The position numbers and the translations under genes were made by a program. This document shows, in pieces, positions 47,863 through 58,930 of a DNA stretch of 64,000 nt. The notes beneath the pieces are model-generated. The model searched no databases. It was not told where the DNA came from and was given only the letters and a program-made list of their open reading frames with translations. The stretch lies in the NCBI RefSeq assembly GCF_020497125.1, contig NC_059077.1, forward strand, positions 35,105,340 through 35,169,339, written 5' to 3'. How positions within the stretch are numbered: the stretch's first letter is position 1; every line of letters begins with the position of its first letter. Source of the stretch: Mauremys mutica (Eukaryota; Chordata; Testudines; Geoemydidae).

Positions 47863-48885
47863 GAAGAAAAGATCCAATCAGATGACATCCCTGACCAGAT
47901 CGTAAACTAGGATCCAAGTAGTAGGTGTCAGGCTCAACTTGCCAGCCAAAAGCAACCACTTATAACTAATCAGCAGTCCAGTGTTCTAAAAAACATCAAC
48001 AAACGCCATATTTCACCCATCTGTTCCATGCTGTCTCTCCTCCACCTTGTGTTTGTCTGTTCATCCGTTAAGAACAGGATAAGTAAATACCCTCTGTAGA
48101 GCAGAGTAAAATTAACCCTTTCCTTTTCATCAAAGAAAGGTTGTTCTGAAAAATGAGATTGACATTTTGCATCCCAAAGGAGAAAAACTTTAAAGGTTAT
48201 GACTAAGTTTGTTTTGCATAATCACTCAACCGCAATTTCAATATAAATGCCTGTTTTGATTTCTTGTTCTTGTTTTTGTGTTTTTCCCAAGTAACCGTAA
48301 AACCAAGGCCCCTGTTCAAAAGAACCTGGAACCTAGCTCTCACTATTTATAAACTTTCATTGTCCAACATTAAACACCTTTAACTCTTTGGGCCTTTGAG
48401 ATCAACATCCATGCAACAGAAACTCCAGTGTTCTGTACTTAAGTGTTCTTGAAGGCTGAGGGCTTTGTACCCACATATGTTGCACTGCTGTAGTTCAGAT
48501 GGGAGGTGAGAAAGGAATGTATAACTGAGGCCAGGCCATTGTCCACTAGGATAGAATGGAGTCTCCTAGCCACCCAGAAATGGTAATAAGTATTCAGGCA
48601 TGGATGCTGGTAGGCGAGAGCTTAGCATCAGCAAGGAATCTAGGAGCACTTTTAAACCATGGACTGAATTGACCAATTCTGGGTATGTACTTTCAGCCAA
48701 AGGAGACTCACTGTGGCTGCAAACTCCTTAGAGTGCCTTCCTCTGCTCACCAGCATAACCTCTCTTTTGCTCAGATTCAGCTTCAACCAGCTATTTTGCA
48801 TCCATGAGCTGGTCTCAGCCAAGCATTGAACAATCTTGGTGGTAGTGGTATAATTGTATTTGGTGAGGGATAAGTAGTGCTATGT
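47863..48885. other. Unique intronic sequence
   Basis: No exon is recognised. The last ten bases (48876..48885) are the left target duplication of the next element. Confidence 0.45.
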
Positions 48886-48969
48886 AAAAAGTGACAGAGT
48901 CCTGTGGCATCTTATATGCTAACAGACATATTGGAGCATAAGCTTTTGTGGGTGAATACCCACTTCATC
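48886..48969 (-). mobile_element. 84-base Penelope-like element end
   Basis: The short copy (TCCTGTGGCATCTTATATGC, GCATAAGCTTTTGTGGGTGA, ATACCCACTTCATC) is flanked by AGTGCTATGT and AGTACTATGT, a 10-base duplication with one mismatch. On the minus strand the hammerhead-like core CTGATGA (sharing its first two bases with the target duplication), stem GTGGGT/ACCCAC and the AGC-TTAT-GCT mini-stem are present, but GAAA is mutated to AAAA. Confidence 0.88.
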
Positions 48970-48979
48970 AGTACTATGT

Positions 48980-50253
48980 GTTATCTGTAATCTGTGAACT
49001 GCTTTGCCCTACATGACATGATGTAAATGCTGTTCCACAGACTCTTGAGGGATCTACGATTTTTAATTGTCTGTAAAGTGCTATGCACAAGTATGATGCT
49101 ATACAGGTAACAGAATGTAGTAGCATCAGTCACTAAGCATGCTCACATCCTATTTTACCTTTATGCCACATCCCTCTGACTTCTCCTTGCTCTGCCTCCT
49201 TCTGTGTCCATACTGCCTTGCACATCAAGGGGAGGAAGCATGGCCTTACGGTTAAGACACAAGACAGAAAGTCAAGGGATTTAGGTCAAGAGATCCTAAG
49301 TCTGCAACAGCTTCCTGTTGACCTTGAGCCAGTCACTTTGTAGTATATGTGCCGCTAGGCTAAGGTCCAACTCCCCTTTTGAAGATGTAATTTTGTAGTC
49401 ATAAAACTTATGTCTGTTTTTTTGCCTGCAGAGAAATTGCAGATAGAAATGTGATTATTCAAGTTTTTAACAAACAGACTTGTACCTGAAGAAGGGTGCT
49501 GCCCAGCTGATTATAGGCACTGTATTTTCCTGTGCTTTGGTTTTACCATGTGTTACATGGAAATACAGTATTTGCCTATCTCTTGGGGTGATATGAAGCT
49601 TAAATCATTAATATGTGTAAAGTGCTTTGAGATCCCCAGACAGAAGGGGAACCTCTCTGACTCAAAGCAGTTAGGGAGAACGCTTATCTGAGTTCCCCAA
49701 ATAGAAAGCTATTTATACAGTAAGTGCACAGAATAAATTATTTATTATTTATATATTTCTCTGCCTGAATGTTTTCCCACGCTCTGCATCTGCTGTTTGC
49801 CATTCTGCCACTTCTAAGTTAGCAATACCCAAGCATGCCACTGAAAGAAAAGATAAATCGCTATAGAATGCAGCTAGAAAATAAGTTAAAAGCTGCAGAG
49901 TTTAAGGTGTTTGTGGAATATGTTTTTTAATTGTTTCTTAGCCAGTCTCTCTCGAGACTGTTGGCAGCAACTGTAGACATTCAGAGGGCATGTGGGGTGA
50001 GCATGATAAGGAGCTTGGAAGGACTGGTCCATGGTCTGGGTGGTGATACCTGTGGCAGCCAAAGCATCTCGCTTGTCAGGAGGTGGCATGGGCTTGTTTG
50101 TCTTTTTTTCTTTTGTGAGTATGGCTGCTGCCCTGCTGCTCCTGATCTCAACTTGATTGCTTCAGTTTCACGGCTGATAATTATTGTTGATTAGGCCTGG
50201 CTCCCGCACTGGTAGTACTCATAAAACTGCAGCCTGATCCTGTCAGTCAGGAA
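48980..50253. other. Intron with old MIR-like pieces
   Basis: Parts of 49240..49660 recall a decayed MIR/L2 (GTCAAGGGATTTAGGTCAAG, TTGACCTTGAGCCAGTCACT, then GTGTAAAGTGCTTTGAGATC). No exon is recognised. Confidence 0.5.
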
Positions 50254-51313
50254 AGTATCAGAGGGGTAGCCGTGTTAGGGTATGGCTACACTTACAAATC
50301 TGCAGCGCTGGTAGTTGCAGCGCTGGTCGTCCAGCTGTGCAGGGCCAGCGCTGGTGTGTGGCCACACTCACAGCTACCAGCGCTGCAGTGTGGCCACATT
50401 TGCAGCATTTGCAGCGCTGTTGGGAGTGATGAATTATGGGCAGCTATCCCAGCGTTCAAGTGGCAGCAACGTGCTTTTCAAAAGAGGGGGGTGGGGTGGA
50501 GTGTGACAGGGACCGGGGCGGGAAAGAGCGAGTGGATTTTTGGAACTGACACTGTGCAAAATCAGAAAATTTTCCCACCCCATTACTGTTAACTGCAAAC
50601 ATCCTGCATCCAACATACTCTCTTTCCCCCCTCTGACCCCTCCCCCCGTTTCTCTCAAGCAAAGCAAACACTCAACCCCTGTGAATGACTCCTTTTCTCG
50701 CTGCTGGTCAAGCAAAATGCAAACACTCAACCCCTGTGAATCACGCAGGGAGGAGGATCTCTTTTGATTGTTCACAGATTGATCACAGGAAACAGGAGCT
50801 GATAAGCAGCTCCGGTAGAGCAGCTCCGGTAGCAACGGAGCTCCGGAGGTTCACAACAAAACAAAGAGAGGCTGCATAACAACACAAAGGGAGTAATTTA
50901 GTTAAAAGCATTCTGGGATACACCCTTATACCCTGGAGGCCAATAACAGCGCTGGTGTGTGGCCACACTTGATGACCAGCGCTGCAGCACCAGCACTGCA
51001 ATCGTTATTCCCCATGCTGAGTGAGGTGTACGGCCAGCGCTGCAGCCAGGGAGTTGCAGCGCTGGAAGTGCCCTGCAGGTGTGGCCACTTACTAATTGCA
51101 GCGCTGGAAAGCCTCCACCAGCGCTGCAACTCGCAAGTGTAGCCATACCCTTAGTCTGGATCTGTAAAAGCAGCAAAGAATCCTGTGGCACCTTATAGAC
51201 TAACAGACATTTTGCAGCATGAGCTTTCGAAGAAGTGGGTATTCACCCACGAAAGCTCATGCTGCAAAACATCTGTTAGTCTATAAGGTGCCACAGGATT
51301 CTTTGCTGCTTTT
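50254..51313. mobile_element. Palindromic Penelope-like copy split by a Harbinger element
   Basis: The host element consists of 50254..50277 (GTATCAGAGGGGTAGCCGTG) plus 51151..51313. It is bounded by a perfect 11-base duplication TCAGTCAGGAA (50243..50253 and 51314..51324). The right part is a snapback: the arm at 51166..51229 (AAAAGCAGCAAAGAATCCTG...GAGCTTTCG) is followed, after a 20-base spacer, by its reverse complement at 51250..51313 with two mismatches in 64. Both arms carry TTTTGCAGCATG where the 58.9 kb copy has TTTTGGAGCATG. A Harbinger element (50278..51150) later inserted at TTA. Confidence 0.93.
50278..51150. mobile_element. 873-base Harbinger-type element
   Basis: The ends GGGTATGGCTACACTTAC and CAAGTGTAGCCATACCC are near-perfect inverted repeats. 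TTA flanks both sides (50275..50277 and 51151..51153). The words CAGCGCTGG and CCAGCGCTG recur many times near both ends, giving subterminal inverted repeats. The centre is not recognisably coding; open frames of up to 133 codons lack domains. Its clean ends suggest a relatively young insertion. Confidence 0.95.
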
Positions 51314-51324
51314 TCAGTCAGGAA

Positions 51325-52544
51325 CGTTAGAGAAGGCTGCTGCAGTAACAAAGTGCAAAAAGCTAAACAAAGAAACCTTTAAAGGCTTTTTGAACTTCCT
51401 AAATGTTTTCCAGTGAGATGGATGAGCTTCAGAGGCAGTACTGCCACTTCATACAGATTCTGCAGCCCTTTCAGAGTCCTTGATCAGACACAAATGCCAT
51501 TGACCTCATATGATTTTAATTAGAAAAGTCAATATACTAAGAACAACGTATGTGTCTGAGGTCTTCAGCATTTGATAAAGGAGTTCAGTGTAAAATTTGG
51601 AGCTAGATGATGCTCTCTTATGAGCAATCTGTTCTGAGGCTGATGTACTCTGGTAGAATGCTGTTTTTTCTCTCACCTGAAAATTTGTTTGAACCCTCTC
51701 CTTTATAACAACAGACCAACTGCCATACCCCAAAAGATGCAATCCCTAGGACAGAGAGATTTTTATTTTTAGAAATGGGATTCTCTTCACAACTGATGTC
51801 TTGTAATCTAATACAACATGTGGAACATTTTTGGACTGCAGATTTAGCTAGAAATCTCATAGAAATGCAAATTTCAGCTAGATCTCACACACACCAAGAA
51901 TGTATGTATTTACCCTCGTTTCCCAAACTGAAATCAGATAGAGGCGCATGGAAACTAAGGGGAATATCAAAAGTTATTTTTAACCTAACTAAAATCTGTT
52001 TGGAGGGCCAGAAAGTTTGGTAGCGGTTTGAGAGGAGGGTTAGGTCAATTCTTGTTTTGTTCAGAGCGGTCCTCACATATTTAGTTTAATTCTCAAGAAA
52101 AGCTTTGACAACTGTTTGCTTTTTTCAGTTATTTAGTTAATATCTTATTTAAACAAAGAGACGTGGGTGGATTTGTAAAAGGACACGGAGATGCACAAAT
52201 ACTGTGGATGGCATTAAATATTCAGCATTTGCCAACAGCTGCAAAACTATGGTATCAAAGTTACTACATTTATTTCCTATACCATGTGGTACTGAAGCTG
52301 TTGATAAATGTTATTTTTTTTAATGGCAACCAGTATATCCTGTCTATAAAATCTATACAACCACTGTACAGTTTGCCAAACAATTTTTGTTTAGTTCATC
52401 TAGTCAGAAGCCAAACAACAGAACATCCTTTCCAGATTCATAAAAAACATTGAAACCAACGTATTAGCCCTCCACTCTTTTAGCTATGTAGGCATTTATA
52501 CCTCCTTTTATTTCTTGTAAGCTCTTTGTCACAGGGACCATTTT
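51325..52544. other. Unique intronic sequence
   Basis: No exon or confident repeat is recognised. Antisense and sense frames of 60-96 codons have no domains. Confidence 0.45.
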
Positions 52545-52640
52545 TTTGTTCCATGTTTGTACAGCACCTAACACAATGGGGTCCCGATCTATAACTATAT
52601 GTACTACTACTAGTACATAACAATGTCTACTACTAGTAAT
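52545..52640 (-). repeat. Ancient repeat piece
   Basis: TTTGTACAGCACCTAACACA, ATGGGGTCCCGATCTATAAC, then TACTACTACTAG resembles the 'tacagcacctagcacaatggggtcc' tail type of an old amniote repeat. The sequence near 18105..18215 looks like its complement. Confidence 0.6.
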
Positions 52641-52837
52641 AATAATACTATGTTCATTACAGTGGTATCAGAATACCTTAGTTGTTCCATTTTTGCCCCC
52701 CATTTTTAGCCTTTTTAACTACCAGCTGACTCTATGGTCAAATTATATTTGTTACATAAAAATAACAGCCACCAAATACAAATCACCCAGATTAAGAGTA
52801 TTTGTGTTGACTTTTTTGGTATTCATACTTTTATTTT

Positions 52838-54130
52838 TTAAGTCCAGGAGGAACTCTTATGATTACCTAGTCTAGTCTTTTGCCTAACACAGGCCTTAGA
52901 ATCTCACCCAGTAATTCCTGCAATAATTGCTACAGATATTAAAAGAAAAAAATCCAAACTTGATTTAAAGATTTCAAATAATGGAAAACCCACCACATCC
53001 CTATGTCAGTTGTTCCAATGGCTAATTACCTCACTGCTAAAATTTCTAATCTCAATTTGTCAAGCTTCAGCTTCCAGCCATTGGATCTTGTTGTACCTCT
53101 GTCTGCTAAGTAAAGACAACTCTGCTGTCAGAAATCTTCTCCCCATGTAGGTACTTGTAGACTAAGGCCTGGTCTACACTGCGGAGGGGGAGGAATCAAT
53201 CTAAAATACGCAACTTCAGCTACGACTTTGCTCCTGCCTCTCGCTGAGCTGGAGTTCAGCAGTCGATGGGAGAGCGATCAGGGATCGATTTATTGCATCT
53301 ACTCTACATGCAATAAATCGATTCCCGATAGATCAATCGCTACCCGCCGATCCAGCAGGTAGTGTAGACATACCCTGTGATCAAGTCACCTCTTAATCTT
53401 CTCTTAGGTAAACTAAATAGAATGAGCTTCTTTAGTCTCTCTGTATTAGGCCTTCCAGATCTTGAATAATTGTAGCTCTTATCTGAACCCTTTCCAATTA
53501 GTCAGCATTTTTTGAGCCTCTTCTGAACACAGTACTCCACTAATGGTCTCACTGAAGCGCAGTGTATGGAGGTAATCCCATCTCCCTACTCCTCTGCATT
53601 AGCTGAGCAGTGATCACATTAGCTTTTTTAGTTTAGCCTTTCGTAGCATCACCCTGAGTGAGAGTACATGTTCAGTTGTTTGTTCACAATAACTCCTAAA
53701 TCCTTTTCAGAGTTGTTGCTTTCCAGTCTCTGCATATGTGACTTCCATTCTCTGTTTCTAGATGTATGGTCATTCTTTTTGCTATACTAAAACACACATT
53801 GCTCCAGTTTATCAAGTGTTCCAGACTGGCCTATATAACTGACCTGTCCTTATCATTACTTACCTAACCACCAGTTTTTCTGTCATCTGCAAACTTTAGC
53901 AACAGTTATTTTATTTCTTCCAGAACATTGATAAAGATATTGAATAGCACTGGGCCAAGAATAGATTCCTGCAGGACTCCTCAAGAAACACTGTCATTGA
54001 TTGATGATTCCCCACTTCCAATTACCTTTTGAGATTGATCAAAATAGCTAGTTTTTATTTGGTTTAATATGTGTTATGATATATATGTATGTTAGTTTTA
54101 AGGATAATTTTAAATCTCTTAACTAACTGT
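52838..54130 (-). mobile_element. CR1 LINE, antisense, of a second subfamily, split by a MITE
   Basis: The order of words is CR1 tail and ORF2 end in reverse: CAGTTGTTCCAATGGCTAAT, CAGCCATTGGATCTTGTTGT, GTGATCAAGTCACCTCTTAA, then GCAAACTTTAGCAACAG (complement of the FADD region) and CACTGGGCCAAGAATAGATT. The tail differs from the 15 and 32 kb copies, so this is another CR1 subfamily. Neither end is sharp. A Harbinger-type MITE is inserted. Confidence 0.85.
53166..53375. mobile_element. Harbinger-type MITE nested in CR1
   Basis: The left end GGCCTGGTCTACACTGC follows TAA, and the right end is TAGTGTAGACATACCC. The centre is a strong hairpin: GGGATCGATTTATTGCAT (53281..53298), a 9-base loop, then its complement with one extra T (53308..53326). 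The CR1 host sequence continues directly on both sides, although the 3-base duplication is no longer exact. Confidence 0.88.
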
Positions 54131-54797
54131 CCCACAAAGAAATCAGCCCTCTTCTATTTCCATTGCATATGCTTCCAATATCCACTCTCTTAGTAGACTT
54201 TTTTTAAAATTATTTTTTCAGTTCTTTTAGGGACTGGATGTATTGCTTATAAAAGTTAAAGCAGTAAAGAAGAGGTAAAATATTAATTTTTATTGCTCCG
54301 ACTCTCAAACATTTTGAACTGCTAGAATCTGAATTGTAGCTAACAATGTTTGGTTTTTTGTGAGCTCTACTTAATAGAGAGCAGGATGCAGCTGTTTGTG
54401 CATAAATTTGGTAAAAACATTCAGTACTTTCACACTTTCCGTAAAGGGAAGGAATCAGAATATGATCTGTAAAGCTCCAAACTTATCACGGGCCTTAGCA
54501 AAATGGAGGTTACCACTTTTCTTTCTCAGTCAGGAATGACAGTCCTTGAAACAGAGTTAAGACCACTCATTTTGCTCAGGTCAGAGAGAAGGGGCCAGGT
54601 CCTGTCCTTGGATTCTGATGGCTTCTGCTCCTGGCTTCAGAAAGTACATCTATAATTCCCTCTCCTCACGGGAGCCTGAAGTAGCCAGCCCGCTGGAAAG
54701 GGAGCGGGGCCTGGTCAGCTGGGAATGCTTTTCTTTTATGGAAAGCAGCTATGTAAGTACTGAGCGCTTTGTTAGATATGCTGTCTTCCTGCAGTGA
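54131..54797. other. Unique intronic sequence
   Basis: I see nothing recognisable. The last eight bases (TGCAGTGA) are the target duplication of the next hAT. Confidence 0.4.
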
Positions 54798-55099
54798 CAG
54801 GGCCGGCTCCAGACCCCAGCGCGCCAAGCGCGTGCTTGGGGCGGCGTCCCACGGGAGGGCGGCAGGCGGCTCGGGTGGACCTCCCACAGGCATGCCTGTG
54901 GACGGTCCGCTGGTCCCGCGGCTCCGGCGGACCTCCCGCAGACATGCCTGCGGGAGGTCCACTGGAGCCGCGGGACCAGCAGACCCTCCGCAGGCACGTC
55001 TGCAGGAGGTCCACCGAGCCGTGGGACCGGCGACCGCCAGAGCGCCCCCCGCGGCGTGCCACCCTGCTTGGGGCGGCGCAAATCCTAGAGCCGCCCCTT
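54798..55099. mobile_element. CpG-rich palindromic hAT-type element
   Basis: A second copy of the 9388..9712 family. It begins CAGGGCCGGCTCCAGACC, ends TCCTAGAGCCGCCCCTT and has the 8-base duplication TGCAGTGA (54790..54797 and 55100..55107). It contains the same CTCCCGCAGACATGCCTGCG foldback units. The four frames of about 100-120 codons on both strands are artefacts. Confidence 0.92.
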
Positions 55100-55107
55100 T
55101 GCAGTGA

Positions 55108-55620
55108 CGTGCTTAGCACCCAGACACTCTCATTTTTCTCAGTGATTGCAGCTGGGCGCTGACCACTTCTGAAAATCTGCCCATGAGTAGAAATTGCAAA
55201 GCAAACACAATTTGATTCAGCAGATCTCCGAGGAAGCCTCTGCCAGAGGAAGTCCTCTGGAGCTTTGGCTGGATTTTCAAGCTGTTTTCCCCTGTAGGTG
55301 ATTTCTCCCCTCTAGCACAGCTGCCCTTGCAAGTGAAGGGTGTGTGGTTAGCATGGCCTTGTGCCAGTGGGATGGATCTATTTCCTGTGAATGGAAAAAA
55401 AAGCTTGTAAGTCATTTTAATTTGTTTGTGTCAGGCCTACAGTCTAAACTGAAAAACAACCGTTTAGCTGAACTCTTTTGATAAGGTCCACATGATCGAT
55501 GTAATTGACTTAGTGGAATTTGATTTTCTTTAATTAATTTTATTAAATTTTAACGAGATATAAGTGAATGCAGAGAGCAGTATCATGTTCCCTGAGTGCA
55601 TGTTGTCTGAATAGCTTAGG
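55108..55620. other. Unique intronic sequence
   Basis: I see nothing recognisable here. Confidence 0.4.
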
Positions 55621-55760
55621 CCAGCTGTCCTAAAACTGCAGGTCACAACCACAAAGTGGGTTGCGACATCATTTTAATGAGATTGCCAGGACTGGGAGAA
55701 AGTATTGGGCTTTGGCCCCTCCACCCAGGGCAGTGGAGCTTGGGCGGGCTTAGACTTTTT
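55621..55760. mobile_element. hAT-type fragment
   Basis: The words CTGCAGGTCACAACCACAAA and GTGGGTTGCGACATCATTTT, then AATGAGATTGCCAGGACTGG, fit the vertebrate hAT family with 'ggtcacaaagtgggttgcgac'. The ends are too eroded to read a target duplication. Confidence 0.6.
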
Positions 55761-55810
55761 ATTGTCAGAAAGAGGTCACAGTGCAATGAAGTATGAGACT
55801 CCTTGGCTTA

Positions 55811-56106
55811 GGCCATGTCTACACTTACAAGCTTACAGCAGCATAGCTGTACTGACATGGCTGTGCTGCTGTAAGAGAGCTCATGTAGCTGCATTATGCT
55901 GATGGGAGAGAGCTCTCCCGCAGACACAATAAAACCAGCTCAATGAGCGGCATTGGCTATGTCGGCGGGAGAGCATTTCATGCCGACATAGTGCTGTGCA
56001 CACTAGTGCTTATGCCAGCAAAATGTATGTTGCTCAGCGGGGTGTTTTTTTCACACCTCTGAGCGACAAAAGTTTTGCTGACATAAGTGCTATTGTAGAC
56101 AAGGCC
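55811..56106. mobile_element. Harbinger-type MITE
   Basis: The left end GGCCATGTCTACACTTAC directly follows TTA (55808..55810), and the right end is CTATTGTAGACAAGGCC. Subterminal blocks fold back (GCAGCATAGCTGTACTGACA, AGAGAGCTC/GAGAGCTCT, GCCGACATAG). Non-coding. Confidence 0.88.
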
Positions 56107-56295
56107 TTGGTTATAAGATTACAGTGGTTGCACTTGTTCTTTCTTTTATGTTGTCAGACAGTATGTACATTTGCATGCTATTTTGCACCAGCTTGCAGCA
56201 GTCAGAAGCAATTTCTTCCATAGAAAACTATGACAACTCATACATTTTAACTCCGATCTCAGAGTTTGAACATTTCTGTCAAATCATGTTAATAC

Positions 56296-56561
56296 TAGAG
56301 CTGGTCAGGAATTTTCCATCGGAATGATTTTCTGATGGAAAGTGCCTTTTAACAAAAAATTTTTTTTTTAAATCAAGAATGAAAATGAAATTGACAGTAG
56401 TCTTCCCTGAGGGCAGACAGCAATTTGAAAAATTCTGTTTCAGTTCTTCCAAAATAGAATTTTTTAGAATTTATGAAAAATGTTGAGATTTTTAAATTTT
56501 TGACCTGAATCGGGACAAAACTTCTTTGCAGGATAAAAATTCTATTTTCTGGACAGCTCTA
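56296..56561. mobile_element. hAT-type MITE, AT-rich
   Basis: The left end TAGAGCTGGTCAGGAATTTT and right end TTTTCTGGACAGCTCTA are inverted copies. They are flanked by GTTAATAC (56288..56295) and GTTAACAC (56562..56569), an 8-base duplication with one mismatch. The interior is T/A-rich (CATCGGAATGATTTTCTGAT). Confidence 0.9.
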
Positions 56562-56720
56562 GTTAACACTATGTTTTTAATGGGCATCCATAGAATGGAG
56601 TGGTTTCCCCCTCCCTCTCCCATAAAGGTTTCAGCCCAGATGGTGTGTTAGTCTGTGTGTTTAATGACTTTGCATGGAGGACTTCTGTCACTGCCACCCC
56701 CTTGCTGCATTTCCCTAAAG

Positions 56721-57041
56721 CAGTGTTTCCCAAACTTGTTCCGCCGCTTGTGCAGAGAAAGCCCCTGGCAGGCCGGGCCAGTTTGTTTACATGCTGCTTC
56801 CACAGGTCCGGCCGATCGCGTCTCTCACTAGCCGCGGTTTGCTGCTCCAGGCCAATGGGAGTTGCAGGAAGTGGCGCGGGCCGAGGGACGTACTGGCTGC
56901 CGCTTCCAGCAGCTCCCATTGGCCTGGAGCAGCGAACCGCGATCACTGGGAGCCCCGATCGGCCGGACCTGTGGACGCAGCAGGTAAACAAACAGGCCCG
57001 GCCCACCAGGGGCTTTCCCTACACAAGTTTGGGAAACACTG
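56721..57041. mobile_element. Full-length palindromic hAT-type element
   Basis: The left end CAGTGTTTCCCAAACTTG and right end CAAGTTTGGGAAACACTG are exact reverse complements. The flanks CCCTAAAG and CCCTAGAC are a weakened 8-base duplication. Most of the 321 bases fold on themselves (AGAAAGCCCCTGGCAGGCCG against GGCCCACCAGGGGCTTTCCC; CAGGTCCGGCCGATCG against CGATCGGCCGGACCTG). Copies at 7168 and 59848 are the same family. The 189-codon frame through it is not a gene. Confidence 0.93.
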
Positions 57042-57819
57042 CCCTAGACAACAGTTCAAAAGTTCTTGCAAAGACAGCACCTCCTGCTCCAGCTACTCTT
57101 CCCGTTCTGTTTTCACAGCTCTCAGTCTGCCTCCTTCTGAAGCCTCCCACATCCTGTTCTGATTCTTAGGAGACTACCTCTCCCCCAAGTAATCCTTCCC
57201 ACCTGCTACCCCATGTCCCTGGGAAGGGCAGGAAACCTCAAGAAGAGTGTGGGGGCTTTAGGAGATGTTCTAGGCTGGTTTATGAAGAGGAGGGAAGCTT
57301 GCAACAGCAGGCTGCTGCTGGTCTGTTCTGGGTCTTATACTCTTATTGCATATTTCCGTAAGTCTTGCTGCAGAATTTAGACCTAATATGCTACACAGTA
57401 AAAGGTGCCTTACCCTTAGAGGAGGTCTCAGTTAAGGCCAAATCAAGGTCAAGGCAGCCTACATCTAATCACTGTGTCCTTTCATCCGTGTCTGTGAGAC
57501 ACAGGAGATGGTTACTAAGAATAGGAACGGGACAAAGGCAATAGAAATCAGACTCTAGTCTTCATGTGAGACTAGGCTGAATATAAAGCTCTGCTGTGCA
57601 TGCAAAAATATTAGAAGTTAAACCACTAAAAACTTCATTGTAAATGGATACTTTCTGAGTGTATGTAGGACTGACTGTGAGGGGGTTCCATATAAAGGAA
57701 CTTCCAGAGTGAGAGAGAGAGAGTCTCACCTTTTTCTCTCACAGAGATTTAACATTTCTTTCCTCTTTTTGTTGTTGTTGTCATCTTTAATCTAAAATAA
57801 AAAAGCATCTAGACTCTTA
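57042..57819. other. Unique intronic sequence
   Basis: I see nothing recognisable apart from a short AGAGAGAGAG run near 57712. Confidence 0.4.
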
Positions 57820-58118
57820 GGATATGTCTACACTGCAATAAATAAATAAATATGCAGCTGGGGGTCTCAGAGCCTGGGTCAACTGACTCAGGCTCATGGG
57901 GCTCATGCTGTGGAGCTAAAAATAGCAGGGTAGATGTTCCTGCTCAGACTGGAGCTGAGCCCACCCCTCTCGCCAGGTTTCACAGCCCGAGCAGAAATGT
58001 CTACAATACAATTTTCAGCCCTGTAGCACAAGCCCTGTGAGCTCGAGTCAGTTGACCTGAGCTTTGAGACTCGCTGCCATCGTTTTTGTTTGTTTGTTTT
58101 TCAGTGTAGATGTAATAT
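57820..58118. mobile_element. Harbinger-type MITE
   Basis: GGATATGTCTACACTGCA follows TTA (57817..57819), and TTTTTCAGTGTAGATGTAAT lies at the other end. The interior has CAACTGACTCAGGCTC and its partner GAGCTCGAGTCAGTTGACC. It also carries (AATA)n near 57838 and (GTTT)n near 58087. A relative is split across the 61 kb region. Confidence 0.78.
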
Positions 58119-58186
58119 ACTGCAATTGGTTCCCCTCCCCAACTAGCTGGGTTGCAGGTGTGTGTTTCAGAGAGGCTGGTGGGAAC

Positions 58187-58290
58187 AGGGCCAATGAGAG
58201 TGGAGGGGGGAAGCCAGTAAAAATTACTGGGGCCTGGCAGTCTGGAAAGGGGCCCGGAGCCCGGCTTCCCCAGCTTCATCGGCCCTGTTT
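58187..58290. mobile_element. Short palindromic MITE
   Basis: CAGGGCCAATGAGAGTGG on the left and CTTCATCGGCCCTG on the right form an inverted terminal repeat. The interior has GGGGAAGCCAGTAAAAATTACTGGGGCC and GGGGCCCGGAGCCCGGCTTCCCC foldbacks. No clean target duplication is visible. It is followed by a related foldback GGGCCACAAAAAATTTTTTC. Confidence 0.7.
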
Positions 58291-58930
58291 AGCCGGTCGA
58301 TCCTTGCTAGGGGGCCACAAAAAATTTTTTCACCGGGGCCCGAACCCGCTCTTGGTGGCCCAGGGTGGGAATGGACAATGAATTTAAGCATTGTTGATGT
58401 GGTTCTGCCTGTTGCCAGCTTGAGGGGAACAAGTACTTCTGTGTGAGAACTCTGGTTGGATTAAAGGATTTTTGGATTGTAAAACAATGTGGTCTCATCT
58501 CCCCCAGTTGGATAGCCGTGATGCTATAGTACTGTTATCAGCTAGATGAAATTTTGTTATGGATTGAGTTAAAACCCCCATTGAGATTGATAGGTGTGAA
58601 CTCACCCATCAATTAATATAACTGTAAGGATAAGCTCTCTCTTAAAACAAAAGGTGTGAGCGAATCTGCCCAGGAGAATTTGGCTGAATGCAGTTTTAGG
58701 TGAGTGTGGAGTATAGGGTGGGAAGAGCAACCACATAGAAATTTTGAATAGACAAAAACATAAAGAGAGCGAGAGGCAAGAAAGGTAAGCAGAAGCATGT
58801 AAACACAATGGAAAAAGCTAGTGAGACCCTCTAGGTCTGGTTTCAAGTATCAGAGGAGTAGCCGTGTTAGTCTGGATCTGTAAAAGCAGCAAAGAGTCTT
58901 GTGGCACCTTATAGACTAACAGACGTTTTG

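Noticed and set aside
56600..57169. 189-codon + strand frame with Arg/Ser/Leu-rich protein
   Set aside because: It passes through the palindromic hAT at 56721..57041 and has antisense frames just as long. No domain is seen.
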